Shown piece after piece: positions 8,567 through 16,962 of a stretch of 64,000 nucleotides of DNA; position 1 is the stretch's first letter, and every line of letters begins with the position of its first letter. The stretch is from MFD04580-c1 sp963702995 (GTDB taxonomy: Bacteria > Planctomycetota > Phycisphaerae > Tepidisphaerales > Tepidisphaeraceae): NCBI GenBank assembly GCA_963702995.1, contig OY969783.1, forward strand, positions 6,076,001-6,140,000. The letters run 5' to 3'. A model generated the notes under the pieces. It ran no database searches. It was not told the DNA's origin and saw only the letters and a program-made list of their open reading frames with translations. The position numbers were made by a program, and so were the translations under genes.

Positions 8567-8918
8567 CACCTGAGGTTAATGCCGGGCGAGCCGATTATCT
8601 AGCTGCAACCCGCGTAAAAGGGTGGTCGCGGCGGAGGCATGGGGTCGGAACAGGGTTTTTGAAGCGGTCAAAAGGATCAGGTCGGCGCTTGCGTTCCTGG
8701 GGTCCTTCACGTCGTCAGCCGCTCGAATATCGCGGCACGCGATGCGTCATCGGCACGCATCGTTTGCGGCTTCGCCACCGTGGCGTCATCGCGGCGGTCG
8801 CGACGTTCACGGACGGTGCAAGCGCTCCTTTGCGGCACGCAATGGGCCTCAATGCGTGCCCTACGGCGCGTCCTCGTCACACCACAGCGCTAGCCATGTA
8901 CGGCGGCGTCATGGAGGT
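8567..8918. other. Intergenic stretch without a recognisable gene
   Basis: I see no credible coding region here. The short open frames have skewed, Arg/His-rich composition typical of shadow frames in GC-rich DNA. The sequence GCGGCACGC recurs several times between 8730 and 8870. No promoter or terminator was convincing. Confidence 0.5.
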
Positions 8919-9090
8919 CGAAATTCGAAGCACGAAAAATCCGCAGGAATGAGCAAGGGTCGAAGAAGAAACCGGATGCAGGCAACTGCCGCGTTTCCCG
9001 CTTCGTCTTCTTTTCAGCGACCTTGAAATCTCGTGCCTCGGATTTTCTCTTGTTCGCGAGGCTTTACCCCTGTTCGGCGCTGTAGAGCTA
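8919..9090 (-). repeat. Stop-codon-adjacent repeat (family R1, copy B)
   Basis: The left end reads GAAATTCGAAGCACGAAAAA and the right half contains CTCGTGCCTCGGATTTTC. The element ends CGCTGTAGAGCTA, where CTA (9088-9090) is the complement of the PfkB stop codon TAG. The element therefore starts exactly at the stop of the upstream minus-strand gene. Confidence 0.75.
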
Positions 9091-9990
9091 AAAGCTCATC
9101 GCCTGCTTGAAGGCGTGCCAGCGGTCGTCGATCTGGTCGCGGTTGGTCTTCTGCAGGCCGCCGAGTGAGAAATCGGCGATCGTGAAGGAAGCGACCACGG
9201 TTCCAAAGGCGAGCGCCCGCTTCACGGTGGCGGAACTGAACGTTCCCTGCGTCGCGAGGTAGCCCATCATCCCACCGGCGAAACTGTCGCCGGCGCCGGT
9301 GGGGTCGATCACCCGATCGGCGGGGAAGGCGGGGAGGACGAACGTGTCGCTGTCGCTCACCATCATGCAGCCGTGCTCCCCCTTTTTGATGACGACGAAC
9401 CTCGGGCCCATTTTCAGCACCTCGCGGGCGGCTTCGATCAGGTTCTTCTTTTCGGTCAGCAGCCGCGCCTCGCCGTCGTTCAGGACCAGGCCGTGAATCT
9501 TGCCCAGGAGCTTGACCAGCTCGGCCCGCTCCGTCTGGATCCACAGGTTCATGGTGTCGGCGACAACCAGCCGCGGGCCTTTCAGGCTACCGAGCATCTC
9601 CTGCTGGAGGATGGGGTGCGTATTGGCCAGGAAGACGTAACCGCTGTCGAGGAACGTCTCGGGGATTTTTGGCGCCCGCTCGGCGAGGACGTTCAGGTCC
9701 ACTTCGACCGTCTGCGCCTCGTTCATGTCCTTCACGTAGGACCCGTGCCAGCGGAACGTCTTGCTCCCCTTGCGCACCTCCAGACCGCGCGTGTCCACGT
9801 CGCGGCCGCTGAAGATGTCGAAGAGCGCCTTCGGGCAGTCGTCGCCCACCACGCCGACCAGCCGCACCGGAGCAAAGAACGACGCCGCGTAGGCGAAGTA
9901 AATCGCCGACCCGCCGATGATGTCGTTCCGCTTGCCAAACGGCGTTTCCACCGTGTCGATCCCGATCGAGCCCGTCACCAGAAGTGCCAT
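9088..9990 (-). CDS. PfkB-family carbohydrate/nucleoside kinase
   Basis: The ATG at 9990 gives 300 residues; longer frames upstream only read through repeat R1 copy C. The ribokinase fold is clear: MALLVTGSIGIDTVETPFG at the N-terminus, GGSAIYFAYAA (substrate-binding Gly pair), and near the C-terminus DPTGAGDSFAGG, which carries the catalytic Asp and the anion hole. Family members phosphorylate sugars or nucleosides with ATP; the substrate cannot be read from the motifs. The protein is cytosolic. Its stop codon is embedded in repeat R1 copy B. Confidence 0.9.
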   Translation of the reverse strand: MALLVTGSIGIDTVETPFGKRNDIIGGSAIYFAYAASFFAPVRLVGVVGDDCPKALFDIFSGRDVDTRGLEVRKGSKTFRWHGSYVKDMNEAQTVEVDLNVLAERAPKIPETFLDSGYVFLANTHPILQQEMLGSLKGPRLVVADTMNLWIQTERAELVKLLGKIHGLVLNDGEARLLTEKKNLIEAAREVLKMGPRFVVIKKGEHGCMMVSDSDTFVLPAFPADRVIDPTGAGDSFAGGMMGYLATQGTFSSATVKRALAFGTVVASFTIADFSLGGLQKTNRDQIDDRWHAFKQAMSF

Positions 9991-10090
9991 GTTGCAAATG
10001 CTCCGAAGAGAAAGCCAGGGAACCCCCGAAGCGCCGTAGCGTCGCCGCGGGACCGGCATAACCGTGGGCCCGCCACGTACCGGCACCGTC

Positions 10091-10218
10091 AAAATCCGAA
10101 GCACGAAATCCGAAGGAATTCTAAGCAGAAAGGAAGAAACCGGATACAAGCGACCGAGACCGTTTTCGGCTTAGCCTTTCTTGAGCCCTCGGATTTCGTG
10201 CTTCGGATATTGGGCTTA
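10091..10218 (-). repeat. Stop-codon-adjacent repeat (family R1, copy C)
   Basis: This is the shortest copy, about 128 bases. It begins AAAATCCGAAGCACGAAATC and its right half carries CTCGGATTTCGTGCTTCGGA, a nearly perfect inverted pair with the left end. It ends at TTA (10216-10218), the complement of the stop codon of the PIN-like gene. The pairing ends make it MITE-like in form. Confidence 0.75.
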
Positions 10219-10593
10219 TTCCGCTTTGCGGTGCTGCGGAAGCTGTCGGACCTTCACCCGCGAGCCGGTGACGGTGTACAGGCGGCCGGGCGTCAGGCGT
10301 TTGTAGCGCTCGAACAGCCTATCGATCGCGTCGTCCTGCTCGACGTCGCCCCCCTCAAGCTGAAGGTAGACGATCGAGCGGTCAAAGCCGCTAGCCAAAG
10401 CGAACGGCGCCTCGGCAAGGCGGCCGTCCGTCGTCAGGATATCAAACTGCCCCTTCTTCGCCGCCTCGAGAACGGCGGCCGCCGCCGCTTCGGGGGCGAG
10501 GCTGACGTCTGCCAGCCCACTCGCTTTATGTTTATGCCGAACCAGCGCGTCCGCAACGGCGGGCGTCATCGACCCATGTAACAACCATCTCAT
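10216..10593 (-). CDS. PIN-like (DUF5615/Mut7-C type) protein
   Basis: The ATG at 10593 gives 125 residues. The N-terminus MRWLLHGSMTPAVADAL, the central AKKGQFDILTTDGRLAE and the overall length match the DUF5615-type PIN-like fold, where a Leu-Leu-Asp/His start and a TxD motif form an acidic nuclease-like site. In the usual family the first acidic residue is Asp (LLDE); here the position reads LLHG, so activity is uncertain. Such proteins are often toxins paired with a small antitoxin, but no partner is visible next to it. Possible roles are RNA cleavage or a degenerate binding protein. Confidence 0.6.
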   Translation of the reverse strand: MRWLLHGSMTPAVADALVRHKHKASGLADVSLAPEAAAAAVLEAAKKGQFDILTTDGRLAEAPFALASGFDRSIVYLQLEGGDVEQDDAIDRLFERYKRLTPGRLYTVTGSRVKVRQLPQHRKAE

Positions 10594-10781
10594 GGCCGAA
10601 TGGTAGAGCAAGCCCGGGCGATCGGAAAGCTTTGAGACAACCGCGGTTGAAATGGCAGGTCGATGGCAAGCCTCGCTGCGCCGACCGGCCGGCACGGCGG
10701 CGCTTTTCGCGGGCCGCCGCCGTTCCAGGAGAAGTTGACACTACGGCGCTACCTCGCGAATCGCGGCGTAACGAAAAAGTC
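10594..10781. other. Intergenic stretch, nothing recognised
   Basis: No credible gene, promoter or terminator was seen between the start of the PIN-like gene and repeat R1 copy D. Confidence 0.4.
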
Positions 10782-10960
10782 AAAATCCGAAGCCCGAAAT
10801 CCGAAGGAATGACCAAGGCGAAAGGAACAAAAACAATGCAAGCGGATGCAGAATGAGGAGTCGATTTCCGCTTCGGCTTTGTTTGGGTTTCCCTGGTTCT
10901 TCGTGCCTCGGATTTATCTTGTTCGTAAGAACGTACCGCCGACCAGCGATTTAGTGTTAA
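10782..10960 (-). repeat. Stop-codon-adjacent repeat (family R1, copy D)
   Basis: The left end CAAAATCCGAAGCCCGAAAT and the right half TCGTGCCTCGGATTTATCTTG are the family hallmarks. It ends AGCGATTTAGTGTTAA, 11 bases from the stop codon (10972-10974) of the Ser/Thr kinase gene. The interior is longer than in copy C and includes a GCAAGCGGATGCAG segment. Confidence 0.75.
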
Positions 10961-10971
10961 TTCCGTCAACA

Positions 10972-12273
10972 TCACCCGCGGGTGGACATTAAAACGATAA
11001 GGATGATGTTCACGATCACCGACAGGGCCGCGATGCCCGCCGCGATCAAAAACGCCGGCTGGCTCCAGAGGGACGGGGGGCCGGGCGGCGGGGTGATGTC
11101 AACCGTTTTGCCCGTTGTTTCGAGCTTTTCGAGCTGCTCGAAGCTGACCGCCCGCCGCGCGTGCGGCGGCATCTGGCCGGCGCGGACCGCGCGGAGGTCT
11201 TCCAGCATCGCCTCGGTGCTGGCGTAGCGATCCTCCCGCTTTTTTGCCATCGCCGCTTCGATGATCTCGGCGACCCCGGCCGACAGGGCTGTGTTCACAT
11301 GGTCGGCCGGCGCCAGTTGCGCCTTGAGGTGCTTGTGCATCACGGCCGCCGGCGTATCGGCCTCGAACGGCGGGCGGCCGGTCAGGACGTGGTACATCGT
11401 CGCGCCGAGCGAATAGATGTCGGCCCTGAAGTCGATGTCAACGTCGCCGCGAATCTGCTCCGGGCTGATGTAATAGGGTGTGCCGTAAGCCTTGCCCGCT
11501 TCGGATTGCGCCGCCTCTTTATCGTCGCTGGTGCGCGCCAGGCCCAGGTCCGTCAGCTTCGCGACGCCGCCCTTGGTCAGAATGATGTTCTTCGGCTTCA
11601 CGTCGCGGTGAATCAGGCCGCGCAGGTGGGAGTGGGCCAGCGCGTCGGCCATCTGGATCATGATGTCCAGCGCTTCGGCTTCACTGAAGACGTGCCCGTC
11701 GCCGTGGGGTGGAGGCGTCATGATGTCGTAAAGGGTCTTGCCCTCGACGAACTCCATGACGAAATAGTGATACCCCTTGGGTGAATAGCCGACGTCGATC
11801 GCCTGGACGATGTTGTTGTGCGAAAGCCGGGCGGCCGCCTTCCCTTCCTTGTAGAAGCGGTCTACGAACTCCTGGTTCTCGCTCATCTTCTTCGGCAGCA
11901 CTTTGACGGCGACGATCCGGTCGAGCGAGTTCTGGCGGGCCTTGTAGACCGTCGCCATCGCACCCTTCCCGACGCGACAGATGAGCTGATAACCGGGGAT
12001 CTGCGAGGTGCTGTCGCTCTCGTCGAGCTGCACCTTGATCCGCCGGGCCTGCGTCGGCGTGATGAAGGAATGCTCGACAAGGAGATCGGCGAGGCTGCGC
12101 TGATTGGGGTCTGAACCGTGCCGTTGCTGATCGCGGCAATACTCCACTTCGGCGGGCGTGGCCAGGCCGGTATCGACCACGACCTTCCCGACATCACTGT
12201 CGAGGCTGGGGGAGATGCCCGCGGCGGCGCCGCGCGAGCCTGAACGATCCGGGCCTCGATCAAATCTGGACAT
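10972..12273 (-). CDS. Transmembrane Ser/Thr protein kinase with GspE-N-like N-terminal region
   Basis: The product is 433 residues. Residues 28-85 (VGKVVVDTGLATPAEVEYC, then SLADLLVEHSFITPTQARRI) resemble the helical part of GspE N-terminal domains. The Hanks-type kinase domain runs from about 94 to 360: glycine loop VGKGAMATVY, Lys124 in VAVKVLPKK, HRDVKPKNI with Asp224, DLG in place of the usual DFG, then GTPYYISPEQ. A single hydrophobic helix near residues 410-430 anchors it in the membrane with the kinase inside the cell and almost nothing outside. It has no extracellular sensor, so sensing may go through the N-terminal region. Repeat R1 copy D follows the stop codon. Confidence 0.9.
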   Translation of the reverse strand: MSRFDRGPDRSGSRGAAAGISPSLDSDVGKVVVDTGLATPAEVEYCRDQQRHGSDPNQRSLADLLVEHSFITPTQARRIKVQLDESDSTSQIPGYQLICRVGKGAMATVYKARQNSLDRIVAVKVLPKKMSENQEFVDRFYKEGKAAARLSHNNIVQAIDVGYSPKGYHYFVMEFVEGKTLYDIMTPPPHGDGHVFSEAEALDIMIQMADALAHSHLRGLIHRDVKPKNIILTKGGVAKLTDLGLARTSDDKEAAQSEAGKAYGTPYYISPEQIRGDVDIDFRADIYSLGATMYHVLTGRPPFEADTPAAVMHKHLKAQLAPADHVNTALSAGVAEIIEAAMAKKREDRYASTEAMLEDLRAVRAGQMPPHARRAVSFEQLEKLETTGKTVDITPPPGPPSLWSQPAFLIAAGIAALSVIVNIILIVLMSTRG

Positions 12274-12795
12274 GGCCGACCTGCGAACGAAACTCCAGGG
12301 AACTTACGGGCGACAAGATTGTACCCGGCGATCCGGCCGCCGGTCGATTCAGCCGCACGCAGCGCCGTCGGGCCCCGACTCCCTACGATCGGGCATCAGC
12401 CCCAACATATCCGTGGTTTTTGGGAGCTGGGCCTGTCGGACGAAGTGACGCCGGCGGCGCTCTCCCGTCCCTACAGACGTTCGAATGGGCACCATCGCCC
12501 GGCGAGGTCTCGCTTATTAAAGAATCGCCAGACCCGCCGTTAAAGTACGCCAACCGGCCGCGTCCTGTCAAGTTAGAGCAGGACAACTGCGCGGTTATCC
12601 TTAGCGGCTGAAAGAAGTTGGGCGCGGCAGTCCGCTGTTCCGTGGCGTCCCGTCAGATTTCGCCCCCCATGCTGCGTTTGCCTCTCGGTCCAGCGGCTGC
12701 CCGGGCGGCGACCGAATCGCTCCAAGCCGCGACGTTAGTCTCGGTCAGACAAGGTGATCCGGCGGCGCGGATCGGTGGCCGATGGGCTTGGACTA
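12274..12795. other. Intergenic stretch without a gene
   Basis: The region between the kinase start and the tRNA promoter has no coding frame I would trust. One open frame here runs through the tRNA gene and is rejected. No repeat of the families above was found. Confidence 0.5.
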
Positions 12796-12823
12796 TTGAC
12801 AGCCCACCGCCGAATGGTACAAA
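12796..12823 (+). promoter_or_regulatory. Sigma-70-like promoter of tRNA-His
   Basis: TTGACA at 12796-12801 is followed, 16 bases later, by TACAAA at 12818-12823. The tRNA begins 61 bases after the -10 box, leaving a short leader. The -35 box is a perfect consensus, unusual in this GC-rich window. Confidence 0.55.
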
Positions 12824-12883
12824 TCCGACGGGCGACGGGTGGGGAACGCCCGTCGCCTCTCGCCCGGAAGTTGCCGGGAAGAT

Positions 12884-12957
12884 GGTGGCCGTAGCTCAGT
12901 TGGTAGAGCGCCAGGTTGTGGTCCTGGACGTCGCGGGTTCGAGTCCCGTCGGTCACC
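12884..12957 (+). tRNA. tRNA-His (anticodon GTG)
   Basis: A full cloverleaf can be drawn. The acceptor stem GTGGCCG (12885-12891) pairs with CGGTCAC (12950-12956). The D arm contains GCTCAGTTGGTAGAGC. The anticodon stem CCAGG/CCTGG holds loop TTGTGGT with anticodon GTG. The T arm is GCGGGTTCGAGTCCCGT. An extra G at 12884 faces C at 12957, the G-1:C73 pair that is the identity mark of tRNA-His. The CCA end is not encoded. Confidence 0.97.
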
Positions 12958-12983
12958 CGTGGAATTGAAGGATGCAGGATGAA

Positions 12984-13024
12984 GGCAGAAGGATGAATCC
13001 CATCCCTCTGCCCTCTTCGTTTTC
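12984..13024 (+). terminator. Possible terminator between tRNA-His and hisF
   Basis: GGCAGAAGGATG (12984-12995) pairs with CATCCCTCTGCC (13001-13012) with one mismatch and a five-base loop. It is followed by CTCTTCGTTTTC, a moderately T-rich tail. It could end the tRNA transcript, although the tail is not a clean T-run. Confidence 0.45.
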
Positions 13025-13070
13025 AGCCGGTCAACGGTCCTCGCCTTTCTCCAGCCTTCGCCTAAGGCTT

Positions 13071-13844
13071 ATGCTCACCAAGCGAATCATTCCGTGCCTG
13101 GACGTTGACAAGGGCCGCGTCGTCAAAGGGGTCAAATTCTTCGATCATGTGGACGCCGGCGACCCGGTCGCCCAGGCCCGACGGTATCAGGATCAGGGGG
13201 CGGATGAACTGGTCTTCTACGACATTACCGCCAGCCACGAGGGGCGCGAGATCATGGCGGACCTGGTCCGCCACGTCGTCGAGCAGATCTTCATGCCCCT
13301 GACGGTCGGCGGGGGCATCCGAACACTGGAGGATGCGACGCGCCTCATCCAGGCCGGCGCCGAAAAGGTGAGCGTCAACTCGGCGGCCGTGAAGACGCCG
13401 CAACTGATCGCCGACATCGCCCGCAAGTTCGGCCGCTGCGCGACGGTGCTGGGGCTGGACGCAAACCGCGTCAAGAAGGAAGACGGCCGCGAAAGCTGGG
13501 AAGTGTTCATCAACGGCGGCCGCACGCCGACAGGGATCGACGTTGTCGCCTGGTCAAAGCAGGCCGTGGCGCTCGGAGCGGGCGAAATCGTCCTGAACGT
13601 CATGAACGCCGACGGGACGACCGCTGGTTACGACCTGGAGATGACGGCCGCCGTCAGCGACGCGGTCAAGGTGCCGGTTGTCGCCAGCGGCGGCGCGGGC
13701 AGCCCGCAGCACATGCTCGACGTTCTCACCACCGGCCACGCCGACGCTGCCCTGGCGGCAAGCATTTTCCACTTCGGCTCGTACACCGTGGGGCAGGTCA
13801 AGGCGTTCCTCGGCGAGCGGGGCGTGCCGGTGCGGCTGATCTGA
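13071..13844 (+). CDS. hisF: Imidazole glycerol phosphate synthase, cyclase subunit HisF
   Basis: The ATG at 13071 was chosen because the family starts MLTKRIIPCLDVDKG; earlier in-frame ATGs add non-family residues. The product is 257 residues, the family's usual length. HisF is a TIM barrel that, with ammonia from HisH, turns PRFAR into imidazole glycerol phosphate and AICAR in histidine synthesis. Asp11 in CLDVDKG and the Asp in LGLDANR are the catalytic acids. The phosphate loops VGGGI and SGGAG are intact. No other his gene is adjacent; instead the tRNA for histidine lies 113 bases upstream on the same strand. Confidence 0.96.
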   Translation: MLTKRIIPCLDVDKGRVVKGVKFFDHVDAGDPVAQARRYQDQGADELVFYDITASHEGREIMADLVRHVVEQIFMPLTVGGGIRTLEDATRLIQAGAEKVSVNSAAVKTPQLIADIARKFGRCATVLGLDANRVKKEDGRESWEVFINGGRTPTGIDVVAWSKQAVALGAGEIVLNVMNADGTTAGYDLEMTAAVSDAVKVPVVASGGAGSPQHMLDVLTTGHADAALAASIFHFGSYTVGQVKAFLGERGVPVRLI

Positions 13845-13866
13845 GCGCGGTCGTGAGCGATCACAT

Positions 13867-13894
13867 TGGGAGGTGGCCCCTTTATGACCTCCCA
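13867..13894. terminator. Hairpin between convergent hisF and ppx/gppA-like genes
   Basis: TGGGAGGT (13867-13874) and ACCTCCCA (13887-13894) are perfectly complementary around a 12-base loop. It sits between convergent genes and could act in both directions, but there is no T-run on either side. Confidence 0.3.
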
Positions 13895-13966
13895 CGAAAC
13901 CGGCTAGTGGTCCATTCCAGGTCAGAGAAGGGGACAGAAGGACGGAACGCTGAACGCCCTTGCCCG

Positions 13967-15589
13967 TCACCCCTGATAGTCAAACGAGATCGACCGCTTG
14001 AACACCTTCTCGAACAGCCCCGTCTTGTTCCGCGCGGCCCATAGCTCCAATTGAGCGTCCCCCCGACCCTTCAGCGCGACCGAGATGTGTTTTTTCCCGA
14101 TCTTGCATTTGAGCGCCGTAATCACGCCGACGTGGGTTCGGTCGAGGCTGTCGGCGACGCGGAGCAGGGCCGCCCCGACACGGACGATCCGCCTTGCGCG
14201 CTTCGACAGCGCGGCGAAGCGGCCGTGCCTCGTGCTCGGGTCGGCCTTGCGGTGATAGCGGGCGATCGTGGCGATGATCTGGACCTCCTCGGGCGTGAAG
14301 TTCTTCAGGTCGCCGTTGAGGATCAGGTACTCGCTGTGCTTGTGGTGCTTCTCTCGGGCGATGTGCCAGCCGATGTCGTGCAGCAGCGTGCCATACTCGA
14401 TCAGCTCCCGCTCTTCGGTGCGGAAGCCGTGCAGCTCGCGCGTCTGGTCGAACAGCTCCATGCAGAGGTGCGCGACATGCTCCGAGTGGCTCTGGTGCCA
14501 CTGGCGCCGCCGCGCCAGGTCCAGCACGCTGCGTCGGCGCGGGTCGGGGACCTGGCGGCGGATCTGCAGCTCGGGCAGATGGCGCCCGAGGTAGTCGAGC
14601 AAAATCCCTTCCCGCAGCGCCGAGCGGCAGAGCCGAATCTCTTTCAGCCCCAGCCGCTTGAACAGCTCATTGACCAGGATCGCGCCGGCGACGATCTGAT
14701 CCTTTCGTTGATCGTCCAGCCCCGGCAGGCCGGCCCGCTCTTCGGAGTTGCTGTCGATCAGTTTCGATACGAGCCGCGCCATCGCGTCGCGATCGATCAC
14801 GCTCGCTTCGACCGGGCTATGCCGGGCGTCAGCGCGATCGTGCTTGCCGTAAAGCGCCGCGCACATCGCCGCCAGGTTCTCCATCGTGCCGCTGGTCCCC
14901 AGGGCCGCCACCGGGTGGAGCGCCTGAATCTGCTGGCAGATGGGCTTCAGTTCTTTGTCGTAATGGGCGGTGAGGGCCTTCAGCTCGGGGGCGCTCACCG
15001 GGTCGGTGGTGATGAAGCTGGCGGTCATGCGCGACGCGCCGAGCTTGCGACTCTCCAGCATCGCGGCCTTCGTGGCGTCGCCGACGATGAACTCCACGCT
15101 CCCCCCGCCGATATCCACGACAAAGTGCGGGCGATCCCCCAGGTCCTCCGCGTGTCGAACGCCGAGGTAGATCAGCCGCGCCTCATCCCGCGCGCTGACG
15201 ACGCGGATCGTCATCCCCAGTTCCTCGCGAACGCGCTGCAGGAAATCGCCGCCGTTCTCGGCTTCTCTGACGGCGCTGGTGGCGATGGCGAGGATCTTTT
15301 CGCACCCGCGGACCCGCGCCGCCTGCTGAAACCGGGCGAGGGTGGTGACGGCCCGGTCGATCGCCTCGGCCGTCAGCCGCTTGGACGGGAAGCTGATCCG
15401 CCCCAGGCCGACCATCTCCTTCATCCGCCAAAGCGTGGTGATCGCGCCGTCCGGGTCGGCCTGCGCGACGGCCATGTGGAGGCTGTTCGACCCCACGTCG
15501 ATCGCGGCCACCCGGAACTCCGGCCGATCGGATGCCGGCAGGGGAGCGGCCACCATTGCGTTCCGAGGCGATGATGCGGCTTTGCTCAT
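13967..15589 (-). CDS. Ppx/GppA phosphatase with C-terminal HD domain
   Basis: The product is 540 residues. The N-terminal actin-like part starts AAIDVGSNSLHM (about 28-39), has ATSAVREAENG and then VVDIGGGSVEF, the phosphate-binding loops of exopolyphosphatase and pppGpp phosphohydrolase. The C-terminal part (about 360-500) is an HD-type domain with HSEHVAHLC, LLHDIGWHI and RYHRKADPS. Together they match the long Ppx/GppA layout. Family enzymes release phosphate from polyphosphate or convert pppGpp to ppGpp; which one applies here is undecided. A PPK2 gene at 23200 and HppA at 3641 give a polyphosphate/pyrophosphate context. Confidence 0.92.
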   Translation of the reverse strand: MSKAASSPRNAMVAAPLPASDRPEFRVAAIDVGSNSLHMAVAQADPDGAITTLWRMKEMVGLGRISFPSKRLTAEAIDRAVTTLARFQQAARVRGCEKILAIATSAVREAENGGDFLQRVREELGMTIRVVSARDEARLIYLGVRHAEDLGDRPHFVVDIGGGSVEFIVGDATKAAMLESRKLGASRMTASFITTDPVSAPELKALTAHYDKELKPICQQIQALHPVAALGTSGTMENLAAMCAALYGKHDRADARHSPVEASVIDRDAMARLVSKLIDSNSEERAGLPGLDDQRKDQIVAGAILVNELFKRLGLKEIRLCRSALREGILLDYLGRHLPELQIRRQVPDPRRRSVLDLARRRQWHQSHSEHVAHLCMELFDQTRELHGFRTEERELIEYGTLLHDIGWHIAREKHHKHSEYLILNGDLKNFTPEEVQIIATIARYHRKADPSTRHGRFAALSKRARRIVRVGAALLRVADSLDRTHVGVITALKCKIGKKHISVALKGRGDAQLELWAARNKTGLFEKVFKRSISFDYQG

Positions 15590-15776
15590 GGGCCGCCATA
15601 ATACGGACGGCCGCTAAAGTTGCATGGGGGGGGAGAAGTTGCCCACGAGCCGCGCCCGTCAGGAAGCGGGCAGTCGCCGTACGCGGCGACTGAGCGGCCC
15701 AACATCCGTTGAGGCCGCCCCGGCGTCCAACTCGCGATGGCCACAAAAGGATCGGCGGCCGACCACGATCAGCCCA

Positions 15777-16736
15777 TCACCGAATGACGGTCCCTTTGAC
15801 ATCCAGGATCTCGCTGGCGGCCGTGCTGTTCCCCAGGTTCTTCTGGTCGTTCAGCGTCCAGACGACCTTCTTCTCGCGCGTCACCTCGATCAACTGCGGG
15901 TTGCTCGGCCCGGCGTGGCAGTTGCCAATGACGATGTTGCCGCTCGGGAGCACCTGGAGCATGGTCACCCACGCGAGCGTAATGCCGGGGAGGTCCTTCT
16001 GGTCGATCTGCCAGACGATCTTCCCGTCGTGATCCACCTCCAGCACGCGGTTGTTGTTGCCGCCGCCGATCAGCGTGTTGCCGTTGGGGAGCCGGTACGC
16101 CGAGTAGACGTGATCGCCGTGGCCTTCGGGCCCATGCCCGGGTGAAGCGGGGCGGCCGTCCATGTCCACCTTGTAGCTCCAGACGACCTTGCCGGCGTCG
16201 TCATACTCGCGCACCGTCCCGTCGGCCTCGTGGGCGACAAGGTAATGCCCGTTGTCGATCTTGCGGACCAGCCGCGTGTCACTGTGGGTGCTGGGGTGCT
16301 CGACCGTGAGCGGGAATTCCTTGACGATTTTGTCGTCCTTATCCACTTCGATGATCCGGGCGTTGCCCGATTCGCTGACCATCGTGTTGCCGTTCGCCAG
16401 CCGCTGGAAGGCGTGGATCTGGACCCCCTTGTGCCCGTCGGTCGGCTTGGAGGTGTGCGTCCAGACCACCTTCTTATCGGGCGTCATTTCTTCGATCGTC
16501 GTATCGCTCGTGTGGAGCAGCAGGTTGCCGTTGGGGAGCAGGGCGATGTCGTGCGATGTCGCCTTGATAGGCGCTTCCCACTCGATCTCCCCCTTCTCGT
16601 TCAAGATGATGACATGGCCCTTGTCCTGGGCGAGAACCCGATGGGTGATCGCGCCTTCGGCGGCAAAGGCGGCCGAGGCGGCCCCGGTGAAAATTGCGGC
16701 TGCGGCAACAGTTCGGCGGATCATGTGCAGGTTCAT
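15777..16736 (-). CDS. Exported PQQ/arylsulfotransferase-like beta-propeller protein
   Basis: The product is 319 residues. A signal peptide ends at about residue 26 (AASAAFAAEG). The rest is a row of propeller blades: repeated strands like VIILNEKGEIEWEA, IIEVDKDDKIVKEF, VREYDDAGKVVWSY and VLEVDHDGKIVWQI, and linker motifs LPNGNLL, LANGNTM, LPNGNTL and LPSGNIV. This W-x-x and LPNGN pattern is typical of arylsulfotransferase-like or PQQ-repeat propellers. No catalytic residues can be assigned; a periplasmic or surface binding role is as likely as an enzyme role. It stands alone between opposite-strand neighbours. Confidence 0.8.
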   Translation of the reverse strand: MNLHMIRRTVAAAAIFTGAASAAFAAEGAITHRVLAQDKGHVIILNEKGEIEWEAPIKATSHDIALLPNGNLLLHTSDTTIEEMTPDKKVVWTHTSKPTDGHKGVQIHAFQRLANGNTMVSESGNARIIEVDKDDKIVKEFPLTVEHPSTHSDTRLVRKIDNGHYLVAHEADGTVREYDDAGKVVWSYKVDMDGRPASPGHGPEGHGDHVYSAYRLPNGNTLIGGGNNNRVLEVDHDGKIVWQIDQKDLPGITLAWVTMLQVLPSGNIVIGNCHAGPSNPQLIEVTREKKVVWTLNDQKNLGNSTAASEILDVKGTVIR

Positions 16737-16832
16737 TTAGGGCCTCCGGGAAGTCGATGAGAAAGGTGTCCGCAAGAGATACGGCCCGTCGGTCGGCCTG
16801 TTGCCCCGACCGAAGTCGCGGAGACAAATGAA

Positions 16833-16882
16833 GGGCGTGGTTCACCACGCGGCATCACGCGGTGGCGTGGTGAACCACGCCC
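16833..16882. repeat. Perfect 18-base inverted repeat (family R6)
   Basis: GGGCGTGGTTCACCACGC (16833-16850) is perfectly complementary to 16865-16882 with a 14-base spacer. Each arm is itself partly palindromic (GTGGTTCACCAC), so alternative hairpins are possible. It lies between divergent genes and has no T-run. Confidence 0.7.
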
Positions 16883-16948
16883 TACGTTTCGGCCGAGGCC
16901 GGCGCGCTCGATGCGATCGTTCCGTTGGGCAGCGGCGACGGCGAAGCC

Positions 16949-16954
16949 TATAAT
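16949..16954 (+). promoter_or_regulatory. Perfect -10 box just upstream of a small gene
   Basis: TATAAT lies eight bases before the ATG at 16963. A weak -35 (TTGGGC, 16925-16930) is 18 bases upstream. If used, transcription would start at or beside the ATG, giving a leaderless message. Confidence 0.4.
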
Positions 16955-16962
16955 GGGGCACT

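Noticed and set aside
8622..9026. 134-codon open frame in the gap downstream of the DUF3467 gene
   Set aside because: It reads into repeat R1 copy B, is rich in Arg, Ser and His, has no ribosome site and shows no domain.
12618..12968. Open frame covering the tRNA-His gene
   Set aside because: It runs through a complete tRNA cloverleaf and its promoter, and its product resembles nothing.
14051..15574. Long open frame on the plus strand opposite the Ppx/GppA gene
   Set aside because: It is antisense to a gene with full family motifs, has Arg/Asp/Leu-skewed composition and no recognisable domain. Such shadow frames are common at this GC content.
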